This document shows, in pieces, positions 33,253 to 42,733 of a stretch of 64,000 nucleotides of DNA. The DNA is from Uliginosibacterium flavum (GTDB lineage Bacteria; Pseudomonadota; Gammaproteobacteria; Burkholderiales; Rhodocyclaceae). Numbering within the stretch: position 1 is the first letter of the stretch; each line of letters starts with the position of its first letter. The notes below the pieces were generated by a model. The model was not told the origin of the DNA and made no database searches. It saw only the letters and a program-made list of their open reading frames with translations. A program made the position numbers and the translations under genes. The stretch covers positions 248,001 to 312,000 of the forward strand of contig NZ_JBEWZI010000003.1 of assembly GCF_040566545.1 (NCBI RefSeq), written 5' to 3'.

Positions 33253-34209
33253 CTAGCGAATGGCGCAGAGGCTCACAGCCTTGTCCCCGCGCTTGCCGCA
33301 AGGCGTCTGCGCATCGAGGGCTGGATGCGGCACGCCCTCGTCATTCATGCGCGCTTCGACCGTGTCCCAGTGGGCCACGCCCTGCTTGTCCAGCGTCAGG
33401 CGCAACAGCCAGCCAGTGCGGCCAGGTGCGGCTTTGAAGCCGTCGAAGACGAAGTTGCCGAGGCTGTAGATGATGGGTTTACCGCGATAAATGTCCGCGC
33501 CCTGGGTTCGGTGCGGGTGACTGCCGACCACCGCGTCGGCGCCAGCGTCGATCAGTTTGCGGGCGAATGTGCGCAGACGCTGTGTCGGCTCGGGCTCGTT
33601 CTCCCAGCCCCAGTGCATGAAGGGGATTACCAGATCAGCGCCGGCCTTGCGTGCGGCGCGGATGTCGGCGATGACCTGACTGTCTTCCGACCAGGCGATG
33701 CCGGGCCAGGTGGGGCCGGCTTCGAAGCTGCGCGGTTTGTATTCGTTGTAGCCGAGCACGGCGATCTTCAGCCCCTTTTGCGTGATCCATAGCGGCGCAT
33801 GCGCCTCGGCCAGATTCTTGCCGCCGCCGAAATGCCGGATACCCGCCGCATCGAGCAGCTGCATGGTCTCGACAAAGGCTGCCTGACCGTAATCGCCAGA
33901 GTGGTTGTTGGCCAGCGACACGGCATCGAAGCGCCCCTGCAGGTGCTTGATTACGCCTGGCGCGGAGCGGAAAGTCACCATCTTGCTGGCATTGGGTTTG
34001 CCACCGGTGGCGACCGGGGTTTCGAGATTGCCGATGCGGTAGTCGGCCGCCTTCAGAATCGCGGCAAAGGGGGCCAGGGGATCTTCACCGCGCGCAATGA
34101 CTTGGCCCGGGCCATCGTCGAGCATGAGGTCGCCGGCGAAAAGGAGGGTGAGCGTTTCGGCGTGGACAGAGCCGCTGATCAGCAGCAGACAGAGCAAGAG
34201 GTGTTTCAT
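33253..34209 (-). CDS. CapA-family (poly-gamma-glutamate type) secreted metallophosphatase-like protein
   Basis: 318 residues with a signal peptide (MKHLLLCLLLISGSVHAE). Family motifs in order: LFAGDLMLDDG, then NLETPV, NNHSGDYG, and GSHPHRTQG near the C-terminal third. CapA proteins have a metallophosphoesterase-like fold, and in Bacillus CapA is needed for poly-gamma-glutamate synthesis or transport. Here the start overlaps the preceding gene by 4 bp within a unit headed by the cyanophycin-associated ABC exporter, so a role with an amino-acid polymer is an attractive inference. The start is 34209, not 34242. Confidence 0.88.
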   Translation of the reverse strand: MKHLLLCLLLISGSVHAETLTLLFAGDLMLDDGPGQVIARGEDPLAPFAAILKAADYRIGNLETPVATGGKPNASKMVTFRSAPGVIKHLQGRFDAVSLANNHSGDYGQAAFVETMQLLDAAGIRHFGGGKNLAEAHAPLWITQKGLKIAVLGYNEYKPRSFEAGPTWPGIAWSEDSQVIADIRAARKAGADLVIPFMHWGWENEPEPTQRLRTFARKLIDAGADAVVGSHPHRTQGADIYRGKPIIYSLGNFVFDGFKAAPGRTGWLLRLTLDKQGVAHWDTVEARMNDEGVPHPALDAQTPCGKRGDKAVSLCAIR

Positions 34210-34601
34210 CGCGAGCCCTCCCGGGGCTGCTGGATTTCGCACCAGTATTCCAGCTCACTGTCGCGCACGGGTTCATACACGCGCTGTTCGCCGGTGAAAC
34301 CATATTGGCCGCGCGAACGCGTGGCGGCCGGATGCGGATAGGTGGCCTGATGCACCAGTGCCGGGCCATCGGGATGATCGACCCAGGTGTAGAGCTTGAC
34401 GGCACCCGGCTCGAAAACCGGGCGGAACAGGAAGTAGGAGCCGATAGCCAGAGGTTCGAGTTCGTAGCGTGCGGTGACGTCGTGCCGGGGTGTGCGCAGG
34501 GTTTTGGTTTCGCCGCCGTAGCTGTAGTGGCAGAGCAGTTGCGGCGCGGCCTGCGCGCTCTGGATGAGCAGCCCGCAGGCGAGGATGACAATCCGTCTCA
34601 C
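34206..34601 (-). CDS. Small secreted protein of unknown function
   Basis: 131 residues with a signal peptide (MRRIVILACGLLIQSAQA). The mature part is beta-rich with two Cys near the ends (LLCHYSYGG and EYWCEIQ) that may form a disulfide. It overlaps both neighbours by 4 bp (ATGA), which ties it firmly to the ABC exporter/DUF1854/CapA unit. No known family that I can name. Confidence 0.75.
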   Translation of the reverse strand: MRRIVILACGLLIQSAQAAPQLLCHYSYGGETKTLRTPRHDVTARYELEPLAIGSYFLFRPVFEPGAVKLYTWVDHPDGPALVHQATYPHPAATRSRGQYGFTGEQRVYEPVRDSELEYWCEIQQPREGSR

Positions 34602-35071
34602 AGGAAACGATCCAGCAGCTTGCGCGAGTGGCGATCCAGTTCGCTGAGCTGGCGGATCATGAACTGGATGCCATGCGCATCAGCGACGAGCAGGATGCCG
34701 CCGGGCAGACGGCGGATGTCTTCTTCGCCCTTGAGGATAAAGCTGGCTTCACCGCGATCCGTTTCTACCGTCCAGGTGCTGGGGGTGGCGAAGCTGGAGA
34801 CCTTGATCAGGCGCTGGATCTGCGGCATGAATTCGCGCGTGGCGAGTTCTTCCTCGATGAGCTGGCGCACGGCCGGCGGCAGCTCGTCGAGTTGTTCGAC
34901 CCAGACGATTTCGTGCCCATCCTGACCCATTAGCGAGATGCCTTCGGTGGGGGCCGAAATCGGGCTGGCGCGCACCGGCACGACGTTGTCGTGAGTGAGG
35001 CCGTTGGCGTCGGTCAGGCTGAGATGGCCGAAGTCGTTGCGTTGCAGAGTGAAGTTGATGGCCGTGCTCAT
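34598..35071 (-). CDS. DUF1854 protein, cyanophycin-metabolism associated
   Basis: 157 residues. The family look is clear: FTLQRNDFGHLSLTDANG, then VVPVRASPISAPTEGISLM, and later EELATREFMPQIQRL. DUF1854 proteins are regularly encoded beside cyanophycin synthetases and an ABC transporter in betaproteobacteria; their biochemical role is unknown. It overlaps the ABC exporter stop and the following start by 4 bp each. Confidence 0.88.
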   Translation of the reverse strand: MSTAINFTLQRNDFGHLSLTDANGLTHDNVVPVRASPISAPTEGISLMGQDGHEIVWVEQLDELPPAVRQLIEEELATREFMPQIQRLIKVSSFATPSTWTVETDRGEASFILKGEEDIRRLPGGILLVADAHGIQFMIRQLSELDRHSRKLLDRFL

Positions 35072-37320
35072 GCTTCGGCTCCTTCGGTCAGGGTTTGTTC
35101 AGCGTTGCGCAACTGGGCCTGATACAGGCGCCAGTAAGCGCCCTCGGCGGCCATGAGCTCATCGTGGTTGCCGACTTCGACGATCTCGCCTCTATCCATG
35201 ACGACTAGGCGGTCGGCCTTGCGCAGGGTCGACAGGCGGTGGGCAATCGCGATGGTGGTGCGGCCCTGTACGAGGTTGTCGAGCGCGCGCTGGATTTCCT
35301 TCTCGGTCTCGGTATCCACGGCGGAGGTGGCTTCATCCATGATCAGGATGCGCGGGTCGATCAGCAGCGCCCGGGCAATCGACACGCGCTGGCGCTCGCC
35401 ACCGGACAGGCCTTGGCCGCGCTCGCCGACGATGGAGTCATATCCCAGCGGCAAACGCAGGATGAATTCGTGAGCGTGGGCAGCGCGTGCGGCGGCGATA
35501 ATCTCGGCGCGGCTTGCGTCCGGCTTGCCGTAGGCAATGTTTTCGGCAATCGTGCCGAAGAACAGGAAAGGCTCCTGCAGCACCAGGCCGATGTTGCGGC
35601 GGAAGTCGGCAATGGCGACGCTGCGGATATCCACGCCGTCGATCATGATTGCGCCCTCAGACACATCGTAGAATCGGCAGATCAGATTTACCAGCGTGCT
35701 CTTGCCCGAGCCGCTGTGACCGACCAGGCCGATCATCTCGCCGGGCTTGATGTCCAGCGACAGGCCTCGAATCACCGAGCGGTTGCCGTAGCGGAAGCCC
35801 ACGTCGCGCAGGGCGATGTTGCCTTGCACGCGTGGCAGGGCGACCGGCTTGACGGGTTCCGGCACGCTGGAGACGTGATCGAGAATGTCAAAGATACGCT
35901 TGGCGCCGGCGGCGGCTTTCTGCGTGACCGAAACGATGCGGCTCATCGAATCCAGGCGTGCGTAGAAGCGTCCAATGTAGGCGAGGAAAGCGACCAGCAC
36001 ACCGACCGAGATGTCATTGTGCGAGACCTGCCAGATGCCGAAGGCCCACACCACCAGCAGGCCGAGTTCGGTCAGCAGGGTGACGCTGGGCGAGAACAGT
36101 GACCAGGTCTTGTTGATTTTGTCGTTGACCGCCAGGTTGTGCGCATTGGCTTCGCGGAAACGCTGGGTTTCGCGCTTTTCCTGCGCGAAGGCCTTGACCA
36201 CGCGGATGCCGGGGATGGTGTCGGCAAGGATGTTGGTGACTTCGCCCCACACCCGGTCGATCTTCTCGAAGCCGGTGCGCAAACGGTCGCGCACCACATG
36301 GATCATCCACATGATCAGCGGCAGGGGCAGCAGGGTGACGATGGCCAGCCAGTGATTGATCGAAAACAGGATTGCCGTCGTCATACCGATCATCAGCACG
36401 TCGGTGATGAAATCCAGCGCGTGCAGCGACAGGAAGACGCTGATCCGGTCGGATTCCGAACCGATGCGCGCCATCAGATCCCCGGTGCGCTTGCCGCCGA
36501 AGTACTCCAGCGAGAGCTTCATCAGGTGTTCGTAGGTGCTGGTACGCAGATCGGCCGAGATGCGTTCGGACACCAGCGCGAGGATGTAGGTTTTGGCCCA
36601 GCCCAACAGCCAGGACAGCATGGCGGCACCGAACAGGCCGCCGAGCAACATGATTTCCAGCTGAGTATTGATGGGTTGGCCGTTCTGGTAGGGGATCAGC
36701 ACCTTGTCCATCAGCGGCATGGTCAGGTAGGGCGGCACCAGCGTGGCGGCCGTCGCGCCGGTCATCAGGGCGAAACCGGAAATCAGCTGCCAGCGGTAGG
36801 GCTTGGCAAAGCGCCACAGGCGGAATAGCGTCCAGGTCGAGGGCGCCTCGTGCAGTTCGCGGGCGCAGATCGGGCATTCGTCTTCGCCCGGTGGCAGCGG
36901 GGCCTTGCAGCTGTCGCAGACTTCTTCCTCTGCCACGGCCGGCGGCTGGCCGGTGCGCAGGGATTCAATCTGGCGCTCGAATTCGCCGAGCACGCGCAGG
37001 GCGGCGAGGTTCTGATTCAGCGTGAAGCGCCAGTTGGCGAGGCGCCCGCTGGCGTCGACCAATTCCAGACAGCCCACGCCGGCGTGATCCGTGTGGCGCA
37101 ATTCAAGCTGCGGCGCCAGCGCCCAGCTCTGAGCCTGCGTGCGGGATGTGCAGGCGACGAGGCGCCGGGCGGTGATCAGCAGCAGGCCGGGGGCGAACTG
37201 CAGGCGCGCATCCAGATCCAGCTCCAGCCAGGCCAGCACAGGTTCGTCTGCGCTCAGTTGCGCGGCGGTATCAGTGCGCCAGCGTTCAGGCAGGCTATTG
37301 TCGGTAATCACAGGCAGCAT
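35068..37320 (-). CDS. ABC exporter with N-terminal zinc ribbon, cyanophycin-associated
   Basis: A 750-residue half-transporter. Residues 1-130 form a soluble domain rich in beta strands. Cys135, Cys138, Cys149 and Cys152 (CDSC...CPIC) form a zinc ribbon. A six-helix membrane domain follows (about 180-480), then the ATPase domain with Walker A GHSGSGKST, signature LSGGERQRVS and Walker B ILIMDEATSAVD. It should work as a homodimer. It is divergent from the two cyanophycin synthetase genes across about 400 bp and heads a coupled unit with DUF1854 and CapA-like genes. The transported compound is unknown. Confidence 0.9.
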   Translation of the reverse strand: MLPVITDNSLPERWRTDTAAQLSADEPVLAWLELDLDARLQFAPGLLLITARRLVACTSRTQAQSWALAPQLELRHTDHAGVGCLELVDASGRLANWRFTLNQNLAALRVLGEFERQIESLRTGQPPAVAEEEVCDSCKAPLPPGEDECPICARELHEAPSTWTLFRLWRFAKPYRWQLISGFALMTGATAATLVPPYLTMPLMDKVLIPYQNGQPINTQLEIMLLGGLFGAAMLSWLLGWAKTYILALVSERISADLRTSTYEHLMKLSLEYFGGKRTGDLMARIGSESDRISVFLSLHALDFITDVLMIGMTTAILFSINHWLAIVTLLPLPLIMWMIHVVRDRLRTGFEKIDRVWGEVTNILADTIPGIRVVKAFAQEKRETQRFREANAHNLAVNDKINKTWSLFSPSVTLLTELGLLVVWAFGIWQVSHNDISVGVLVAFLAYIGRFYARLDSMSRIVSVTQKAAAGAKRIFDILDHVSSVPEPVKPVALPRVQGNIALRDVGFRYGNRSVIRGLSLDIKPGEMIGLVGHSGSGKSTLVNLICRFYDVSEGAIMIDGVDIRSVAIADFRRNIGLVLQEPFLFFGTIAENIAYGKPDASRAEIIAAARAAHAHEFILRLPLGYDSIVGERGQGLSGGERQRVSIARALLIDPRILIMDEATSAVDTETEKEIQRALDNLVQGRTTIAIAHRLSTLRKADRLVVMDRGEIVEVGNHDELMAAEGAYWRLYQAQLRNAEQTLTEGAEA

Positions 37321-37716
37321 CAGGGCTCACTTGATAAGAAAGTCGTGGGGTGACTCTCAGGGCTTCCCTCACCCGCGTGCGGGAGGGGGTTTTGAAAATA
37401 GAAAAACGGGCAGAACTCTTATACTTCAGCGGCGTGCCTATTCCTGTTTTGTCAGCTTGATGCCAGCTTCTGGCCGCTGAATTGGGGCCGATTCCGGGCC
37501 GAAGTCCGTTAAACTCCTGCCTGCGAAGTCAGGGCACGCCAGCCTCACATGATAAACGTTGCGGGCCGCTTGCTGGCAGTGATCCATCCGCCAGTGAAAT
37601 GATCTGTATCGTGTGAAGCCGATGCCTGATGACGCATAATCCGCGCGCCGACGCAGGCCCGCTCGTGAAGCTGCCGGTTTGATGCGTGACGGCACACGCC
37701 CGAAATTTGCGACAAC
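37321..37716. promoter_or_regulatory. Divergent control region between the ABC exporter and cphA'
   Basis: 396 bp with no gene. It must contain the promoters for both directions, but I cannot place -35/-10 pairs with confidence. A GC hairpin, CCCTCACCCGCGTGCGGGAGGG, lies at about 37367-37388 and looks like a small dispersed repeat rather than an operator. Confidence 0.5.
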
Positions 37717-39867
37717 ATGACCAAAGACATTCGAATCCTTGATGTACTGCATCTGCGCGGTCCCAACATCTGGACGTATCGCCCGGCCATTGAAGCCCGG
37801 GTTGATATCGGCGAACTGGAGGAGTGCCCCTCCAACACCATCCCCGGGTTTTACGAACGCCTTTCGGGCCTCTTGCCCGGCCTGATCGAACATACCTGCA
37901 GCTACGGTGAGCGTGGCGGTTTCCTGCGCCGCGTGCAGGAAGGCACCTGGCCCGCGCACATTCTCGAACACGTCACCCTGGAACTGCAGACGCAGGCCGG
38001 CCAGCGCACCAGCTTTGGCAAGGCGCGCAGCACTTCGCAGCGCGGCGTCTACAAGGTCGCCGTGCGTTCGCGCCACAAGGAAGTCACCCTCGCCTGCCTG
38101 AACGCTGCGCGCGATCTGGTCATGGCCGCCATCGAAGACAAGCCCTTCGACGTGCCGGCGACGGTCGCACGTCTGCACGAACTAGCCGATTCCCTGTGTC
38201 TGGGCCCGAGCACGGCCTGCATCGTCGATGCGGCCACCGACAGCAATATCCCCTCGATTCGCCTTACCGACGGCAATCTGGTCCAGCTCGGCCACGGCGT
38301 GCATCAGCGCCGGGTGTGGACTGCCGAGACCGACCGTACCAGTGCGATTGCCGAGAGTATCGCCAGTGACAAGGATCTGACCAAGAGCTTGCTGGTGCCC
38401 TGCGGTGTGCCGGTGCCCGAAGGCCAGGTTGTGAACAGCCCGGCAGCAGCCTGGGAGGCTGCGCAGGATATCGGCCTGCCGGTGGTGGTGAAGCCGTCCG
38501 ATGCCAATCACGGGCGTGGCATCTCGCTGGAGCTGATGACCCAGGCCGAAGTCGAGGCCGCCTATCCGGTAGCCGATGCCGAAGGCAGCGAAGTGATCGT
38601 CGAGCGCTTCATCCGGGGTTGCGAACATCGCCTGCTGGTAGTCGGTGGCAAGCTCGTGGCGGCCGCACGCGGCGAACACACCTTGATTAGCGGCGATGGC
38701 AAGGCGACGGTTGCCGAACTCATCGAGTCCCAACTCAACAGCGACCCGCGTCGCGGCGAGGCCGAACAGTTCCCGCTTGACCGCATCGTGCTGGAACGCA
38801 ATCCCACGATTCAGCTCTTGCTGGAACGTCAGGGCGTGACTGGCCAGTCAGTGCTGGCGGCCGGCCAGAAAATCACCATTGAGCGCAATGGCAATGTTGC
38901 CAATGACTGTACCGATGAAGTGCACCCCGAAGTCGCTGCCGCTGCCGTGCTGGCTGCGCGCATCATCAATCTGGATATCGCCGGGATTGATCTGGTGACC
39001 GAAGACATCTCCCTGCCGCTGGAAAAAACCGGTGGCGCGATTGTCGAAGTGAATGCCGGCCCTGGCTTGCTGATGCACCTGAAGCCGGCGACCGGCAAGG
39101 CGCGTCCGGTGGGCGAGGCGATTGTGGCGCACCTGTTTCCGGGCGAAGCCAATGACGGCCGCATTCCCATCGTAGGCGTGGCCGGTTGTGACGACACCAC
39201 CCGCGTGGCGCGTCAGATCGGCTGGCAGTTGCACATGGGCGGCTATCACGCCGGGCTGGCCTGCCGTGATGGCCTGTTTCTGGATCAGCGTGCGGTTGAG
39301 AAAACCGACTGTGCCCACTGGCAGGCCGGCCAGCGCCTGTTGATGAATCGCACAGTGGATGCCGCGGTGTTTGAAACTCCGCTGGCAAGTATTCTGGGTG
39401 AAGGCTTGCCTTATGACCGTTGTCAGGTCGGCGTCGTTACCAGCATTCGCGCATCGACCGAGCTGGAACGCTTCGATATCCGTGATGCCGATCAGGTGCG
39501 CAATGTGGTGCGTACCCAGGTGGATGTGGTGATGAGCAGCGGCGCAGCGGTGTTGAACGCCGATGATGCGCAGGTCGCCGGTCTGGCGGAGTTGTGCGAC
39601 GGCGAGGTGATTTTCTACGCCTTGTCATGTGAAGTGGATGTCATGGCCGCACATCTGGCCGCTGGCGGGCGGGCGGTGTACGTGCGTGATGGCAGCGTCG
39701 TGCTGGCGACGGGGGCGAGCGAGCAAAGGCTGGCGGCGCGCGTGGCGCACCCGGCCAATGCCCTGTCGGCGGAACTGGCTGCAGTGGCGGCAGCCTGGGC
39801 GCTGGGCATCTCGCCGGATCTGATCAGCAGTGCCATCGAAAGTTTCGAATCCAGCCTGAGCCACTGA
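37717..39867 (+). CDS. Cyanophycin synthetase-like protein CphA' with degenerate Mur-ligase domain
   Basis: A 716-residue paralogue of the downstream CphA. The N-terminal domain and ATP-grasp domain (about residues 200-480; VVVKPSDANHGRGI, IVEVNAGPGLLMHL) are well preserved. In the Mur-ligase-like part the P-loop GTNGKTT of CphA is replaced by GCDDTT near residue 488, and the domain is about 140 residues shorter. The second ATP-dependent step (Arg addition) is therefore probably lost. Similar tandem cphA'/cphA pairs are known in betaproteobacteria. Stop to next start is 28 bp, so the two form an operon. Confidence 0.92.
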   Translation: MTKDIRILDVLHLRGPNIWTYRPAIEARVDIGELEECPSNTIPGFYERLSGLLPGLIEHTCSYGERGGFLRRVQEGTWPAHILEHVTLELQTQAGQRTSFGKARSTSQRGVYKVAVRSRHKEVTLACLNAARDLVMAAIEDKPFDVPATVARLHELADSLCLGPSTACIVDAATDSNIPSIRLTDGNLVQLGHGVHQRRVWTAETDRTSAIAESIASDKDLTKSLLVPCGVPVPEGQVVNSPAAAWEAAQDIGLPVVVKPSDANHGRGISLELMTQAEVEAAYPVADAEGSEVIVERFIRGCEHRLLVVGGKLVAAARGEHTLISGDGKATVAELIESQLNSDPRRGEAEQFPLDRIVLERNPTIQLLLERQGVTGQSVLAAGQKITIERNGNVANDCTDEVHPEVAAAAVLAARIINLDIAGIDLVTEDISLPLEKTGGAIVEVNAGPGLLMHLKPATGKARPVGEAIVAHLFPGEANDGRIPIVGVAGCDDTTRVARQIGWQLHMGGYHAGLACRDGLFLDQRAVEKTDCAHWQAGQRLLMNRTVDAAVFETPLASILGEGLPYDRCQVGVVTSIRASTELERFDIRDADQVRNVVRTQVDVVMSSGAAVLNADDAQVAGLAELCDGEVIFYALSCEVDVMAAHLAAGGRAVYVRDGSVVLATGASEQRLAARVAHPANALSAELAAVAAAWALGISPDLISSAIESFESSLSH

Positions 39868-39895
39868 GCCAGGCCAACAACAGGAATACGATTCA

Positions 39896-42469
39896 ATGGA
39901 AGTCACCCGTATCCGGGCACTGCGCGGTCCCAATCTGTGGAGTCGCCACACGGCCATCGAGGCCATCGTTACCTGCACGCCGACCGAGTGCCTGCTAGCC
40001 AATCTGCCGGAGTTTGATGGCCGCTTGCGCGAGCTGTTTCCGCAGATCGGCGCGATCCGCTCGACTGCACACGAAGATGGCCTGTCGATGGCTCATGCGC
40101 TGGAATATGCGGCGCTTGGTTTGCAGGCGCAGTCGGGTTGCCCGGTTACCTTCAGCCGCACCACCGCGACGACTGAAGCGGGCGTGTACCTGGTCGTAGT
40201 CGAATACAGCGAAGAAGTTGTTGGCCGTCTGGCTTTCGAGCTGGCCGAAGCCTTGTGTGCCGCCGCTGCCGGCACGGGCGATTTCGATGCGCAGGCCGCG
40301 CTGGATCGTTTGCGCGAACTGGATGAAGACGAGCGTCTGGGGCCCTCGACCGGCTCCATCGTATACGCCGCCGTGGCGCACAACATCCCCTTCCGCCGCC
40401 TGACTTCCGGCAGCCTCGTGCAGTTCGGCTGGGGCAGCAAACAGCGCCGCATCCAGGCCGCCGAGATTGATTCCACCAGTGCGATTGCCGAATCCATCGC
40501 GCAGGATAAAGATCTGACCAAGAAGCTGCTTGAGGCCGCCGGAGCTCCGGTGCCGAAAGGTCGTCCGGTCACTGATTTTGCTGATGCCTGTGCTGCCGCC
40601 GATGAGATCGGTTTTCCGGTGGTGGTCAAGCCGCAGGACGGCAATCAGGGCAAGGGCATCACGGTGAACATCGCCAACCGCGCAGGCCTGGAATTGGCCT
40701 ATCGCGTGGCCTGCGAATTCAGCGATGAAATCCTTGTCGAGAAATACTTGCCGGGCCATGACTTCCGCATGCTCGTGGTGGGCGACAAGCTGGTTGCCGC
40801 CGCGCGGCGCGAGCCGCCGCTGGTGATCGGCGATGGCGTGCACACCGTGCGCGCGCTGGTCGAGGAAGTGAATAAAGATCCGCGCCGGGGCGTCGGTCAT
40901 GCGACCTCGCTGACCAAGATCCGTTTCGACGAGATTGCCCTTGCACGTCTCGCCGATCAGGGCCTGAACGCCGAGTCCGTACCGACCAAAGGCCAGCGCG
41001 TGATCCTGCGCAACAACGCCAATCTGTCCACCGGTGGCTCGGCCACTGACGTGACTGACGACGTGCACCCCGACATGGCCGCGCGTGCCGTGGCTGCGGC
41101 CCAGATGGTCGGGCTGGACATCTGCGGCGTCGATATCGTCTGCGACAGCGTGCTGCGTCCGCTTGAAGATCAGGCCGGCGGCATCGTCGAAGTGAACGCC
41201 GCGCCCGGCTTACGCATGCACCTCTCGCCGTCCTACGGCAAGGGCCGCAACGTGGGCGAGGCAGTGATCTCGACCATGTTCGCCCCCGGTGATGACGGTC
41301 GCATTCCAGTGGTGGCTGTTACCGGCACCAACGGCAAGACCACCACCGTGCGCCTGATCGCTCACCTGCTCAGCAAGAGCGGCCTGCGCACAGGCATGAC
41401 CAATACCGATGGCGTGTACATCGAAGGCAAGCGCATCGACAGCGGCGATTGCAGCGGCCCGCGCAGTGCGCGCAACGTGCTGCTGCACCCGTATGCCGAC
41501 GCCGCCGTCTTCGAAACCGCGCGTGGCGGCCTGCTGCGCGAAGGCCTCGCCTTTGATCGTTGCAAGGTCGCCGTGGTTACCAACATTGGCATGGGCGATC
41601 ACCTGGGGCTGAACTACATCACCACCCTCGACGATCTGGCCGTGCTCAAGCGCGTGATCGTGCAGAACGTGGCCGACAATGGTTACGCCGTGCTCAACGC
41701 CGCTGACCCGATTGTTGCCGGCATGGCCGCCAACTGTCCGGGTGGCGTGATCTTCTTCGCCGCCGACCGTAATCACCCTGTCATGGCCACGCATCGTGCC
41801 CAGGGCAAGCGCGTCGTGTATGTCGAGAACGACGCCATTGTCGTCACCGAAGGCAAAATGTCGCAACGCATCTCTCTGGCCGGCGTGCCGATCACCCACA
41901 ATGGCACGATCAGCTTCCAGGTCGAAAACGTCATGGCTTCGGTCGCCGCGGCCTGGGCCGTGGGTTTGAGCTGGGATGCGATCCGCACCGGTCTCGCCAG
42001 TTTCGTCAATGATTCCGACAATGCTCCGGGCCGCTTCAACGTCTTCGATTACAAGGGCAGCACCGTCATCGCTGACTACGGCCACAATCCGGATGCCATG
42101 CTCGCGCTGGTGCGCGCCGTCGAAGGCATGCCCGCCAAGCGTCGCTCGGTGGTGATTTCCGGTGCCGGTGACCGGCGTGATGAAGACATCCGCCAGCAGA
42201 CCGAAATCCTCGGCGCCGCATTTGACAGCGTCATCCTCTATCAGGACGCCTGCCAGCGCGGCCGTGCCGATGGCGAAGTGATCGGCCTGCTGCGCGCGGG
42301 CCTCGCAGGAGCCAATCGCACCAGCGTGGTCGAGGAAATCAACGGCGAATTCATCGCCATCGACCGCGCCCTGGAGCAGTTGAATCCGGGCGATCTGTGC
42401 CTGATCCTGATTGATCAGGTGGAGGAAGCGCTGGCGCATATCGCCAAGCGGGTGGCTGACGCAGGTTGA
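39896..42469 (+). CDS. cphA: Cyanophycin synthetase
   Basis: An 857-residue enzyme that polymerises Asp and Arg into cyanophycin, a nitrogen and carbon store. It has three modules: an N-terminal domain (1-160), an ATP-grasp domain that adds Asp (about 215-470; VVVKPQDGNQGKGI, IVEVNAAPGLRMHL), and a Mur-ligase-like domain that adds Arg, with intact P-loop GTNGKTT near residue 480 and DNAPGRFN/YGHNPDA motifs. No cyanophycinase gene is seen in the window. A strong terminator follows. Confidence 0.96.
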   Translation: MEVTRIRALRGPNLWSRHTAIEAIVTCTPTECLLANLPEFDGRLRELFPQIGAIRSTAHEDGLSMAHALEYAALGLQAQSGCPVTFSRTTATTEAGVYLVVVEYSEEVVGRLAFELAEALCAAAAGTGDFDAQAALDRLRELDEDERLGPSTGSIVYAAVAHNIPFRRLTSGSLVQFGWGSKQRRIQAAEIDSTSAIAESIAQDKDLTKKLLEAAGAPVPKGRPVTDFADACAAADEIGFPVVVKPQDGNQGKGITVNIANRAGLELAYRVACEFSDEILVEKYLPGHDFRMLVVGDKLVAAARREPPLVIGDGVHTVRALVEEVNKDPRRGVGHATSLTKIRFDEIALARLADQGLNAESVPTKGQRVILRNNANLSTGGSATDVTDDVHPDMAARAVAAAQMVGLDICGVDIVCDSVLRPLEDQAGGIVEVNAAPGLRMHLSPSYGKGRNVGEAVISTMFAPGDDGRIPVVAVTGTNGKTTTVRLIAHLLSKSGLRTGMTNTDGVYIEGKRIDSGDCSGPRSARNVLLHPYADAAVFETARGGLLREGLAFDRCKVAVVTNIGMGDHLGLNYITTLDDLAVLKRVIVQNVADNGYAVLNAADPIVAGMAANCPGGVIFFAADRNHPVMATHRAQGKRVVYVENDAIVVTEGKMSQRISLAGVPITHNGTISFQVENVMASVAAAWAVGLSWDAIRTGLASFVNDSDNAPGRFNVFDYKGSTVIADYGHNPDAMLALVRAVEGMPAKRRSVVISGAGDRRDEDIRQQTEILGAAFDSVILYQDACQRGRADGEVIGLLRAGLAGANRTSVVEEINGEFIAIDRALEQLNPGDLCLILIDQVEEALAHIAKRVADAG

Positions 42470-42486
42470 GTGGATTTGTGCTGATG

Positions 42487-42517
42487 AAAAAGGGCGACCC
42501 AGTGGTCGCCCTTTTTT
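42487..42517 (+). terminator. Rho-independent terminator of the cphA operon
   Basis: GGGCGACC / GGTCGCCC stem preceded by A residues and followed by six T residues, about 20 nt after the cphA stop. Confidence 0.85.
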
Positions 42518-42614
42518 ATGGAGTGGCCAGTGCTCGCGAATCTGCAGTAAATGGACGCAGTTTTCGATTTCTGGGCTACTTGCTCGTAGAGCGTCGCGGG
42601 GCTTGGTTCTGTGG

Positions 42615-42665
42615 AATGGGTGCCGGCAGAGCAAGGCTGGGTGCGGCTCTGCGAGGTGTTCTCCG
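42615..42665. repeat. Intergenic palindromic repeat (AAGAGC family, half element)
   Basis: GGGTGCCGGCAGAGCAAGGCTGGGTGCGGCTCTGCGAGGTG. The core AAGGCTGGGTGCGGCTCT is identical to the copy at 32336-32353. Confidence 0.5.
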
Positions 42666-42733
42666 AAATTTTCAGATAGCGATCAGCGAGCGTGGTTTTC
42701 GACCTACTTCGGAAATGGTTTGGCGTAGTCTCG

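Noticed and set aside
41210..42634. A 474-codon minus-strand frame opposite cphA
   Set aside because: Shadow of the cphA coding frame; it also crosses the cphA terminator.
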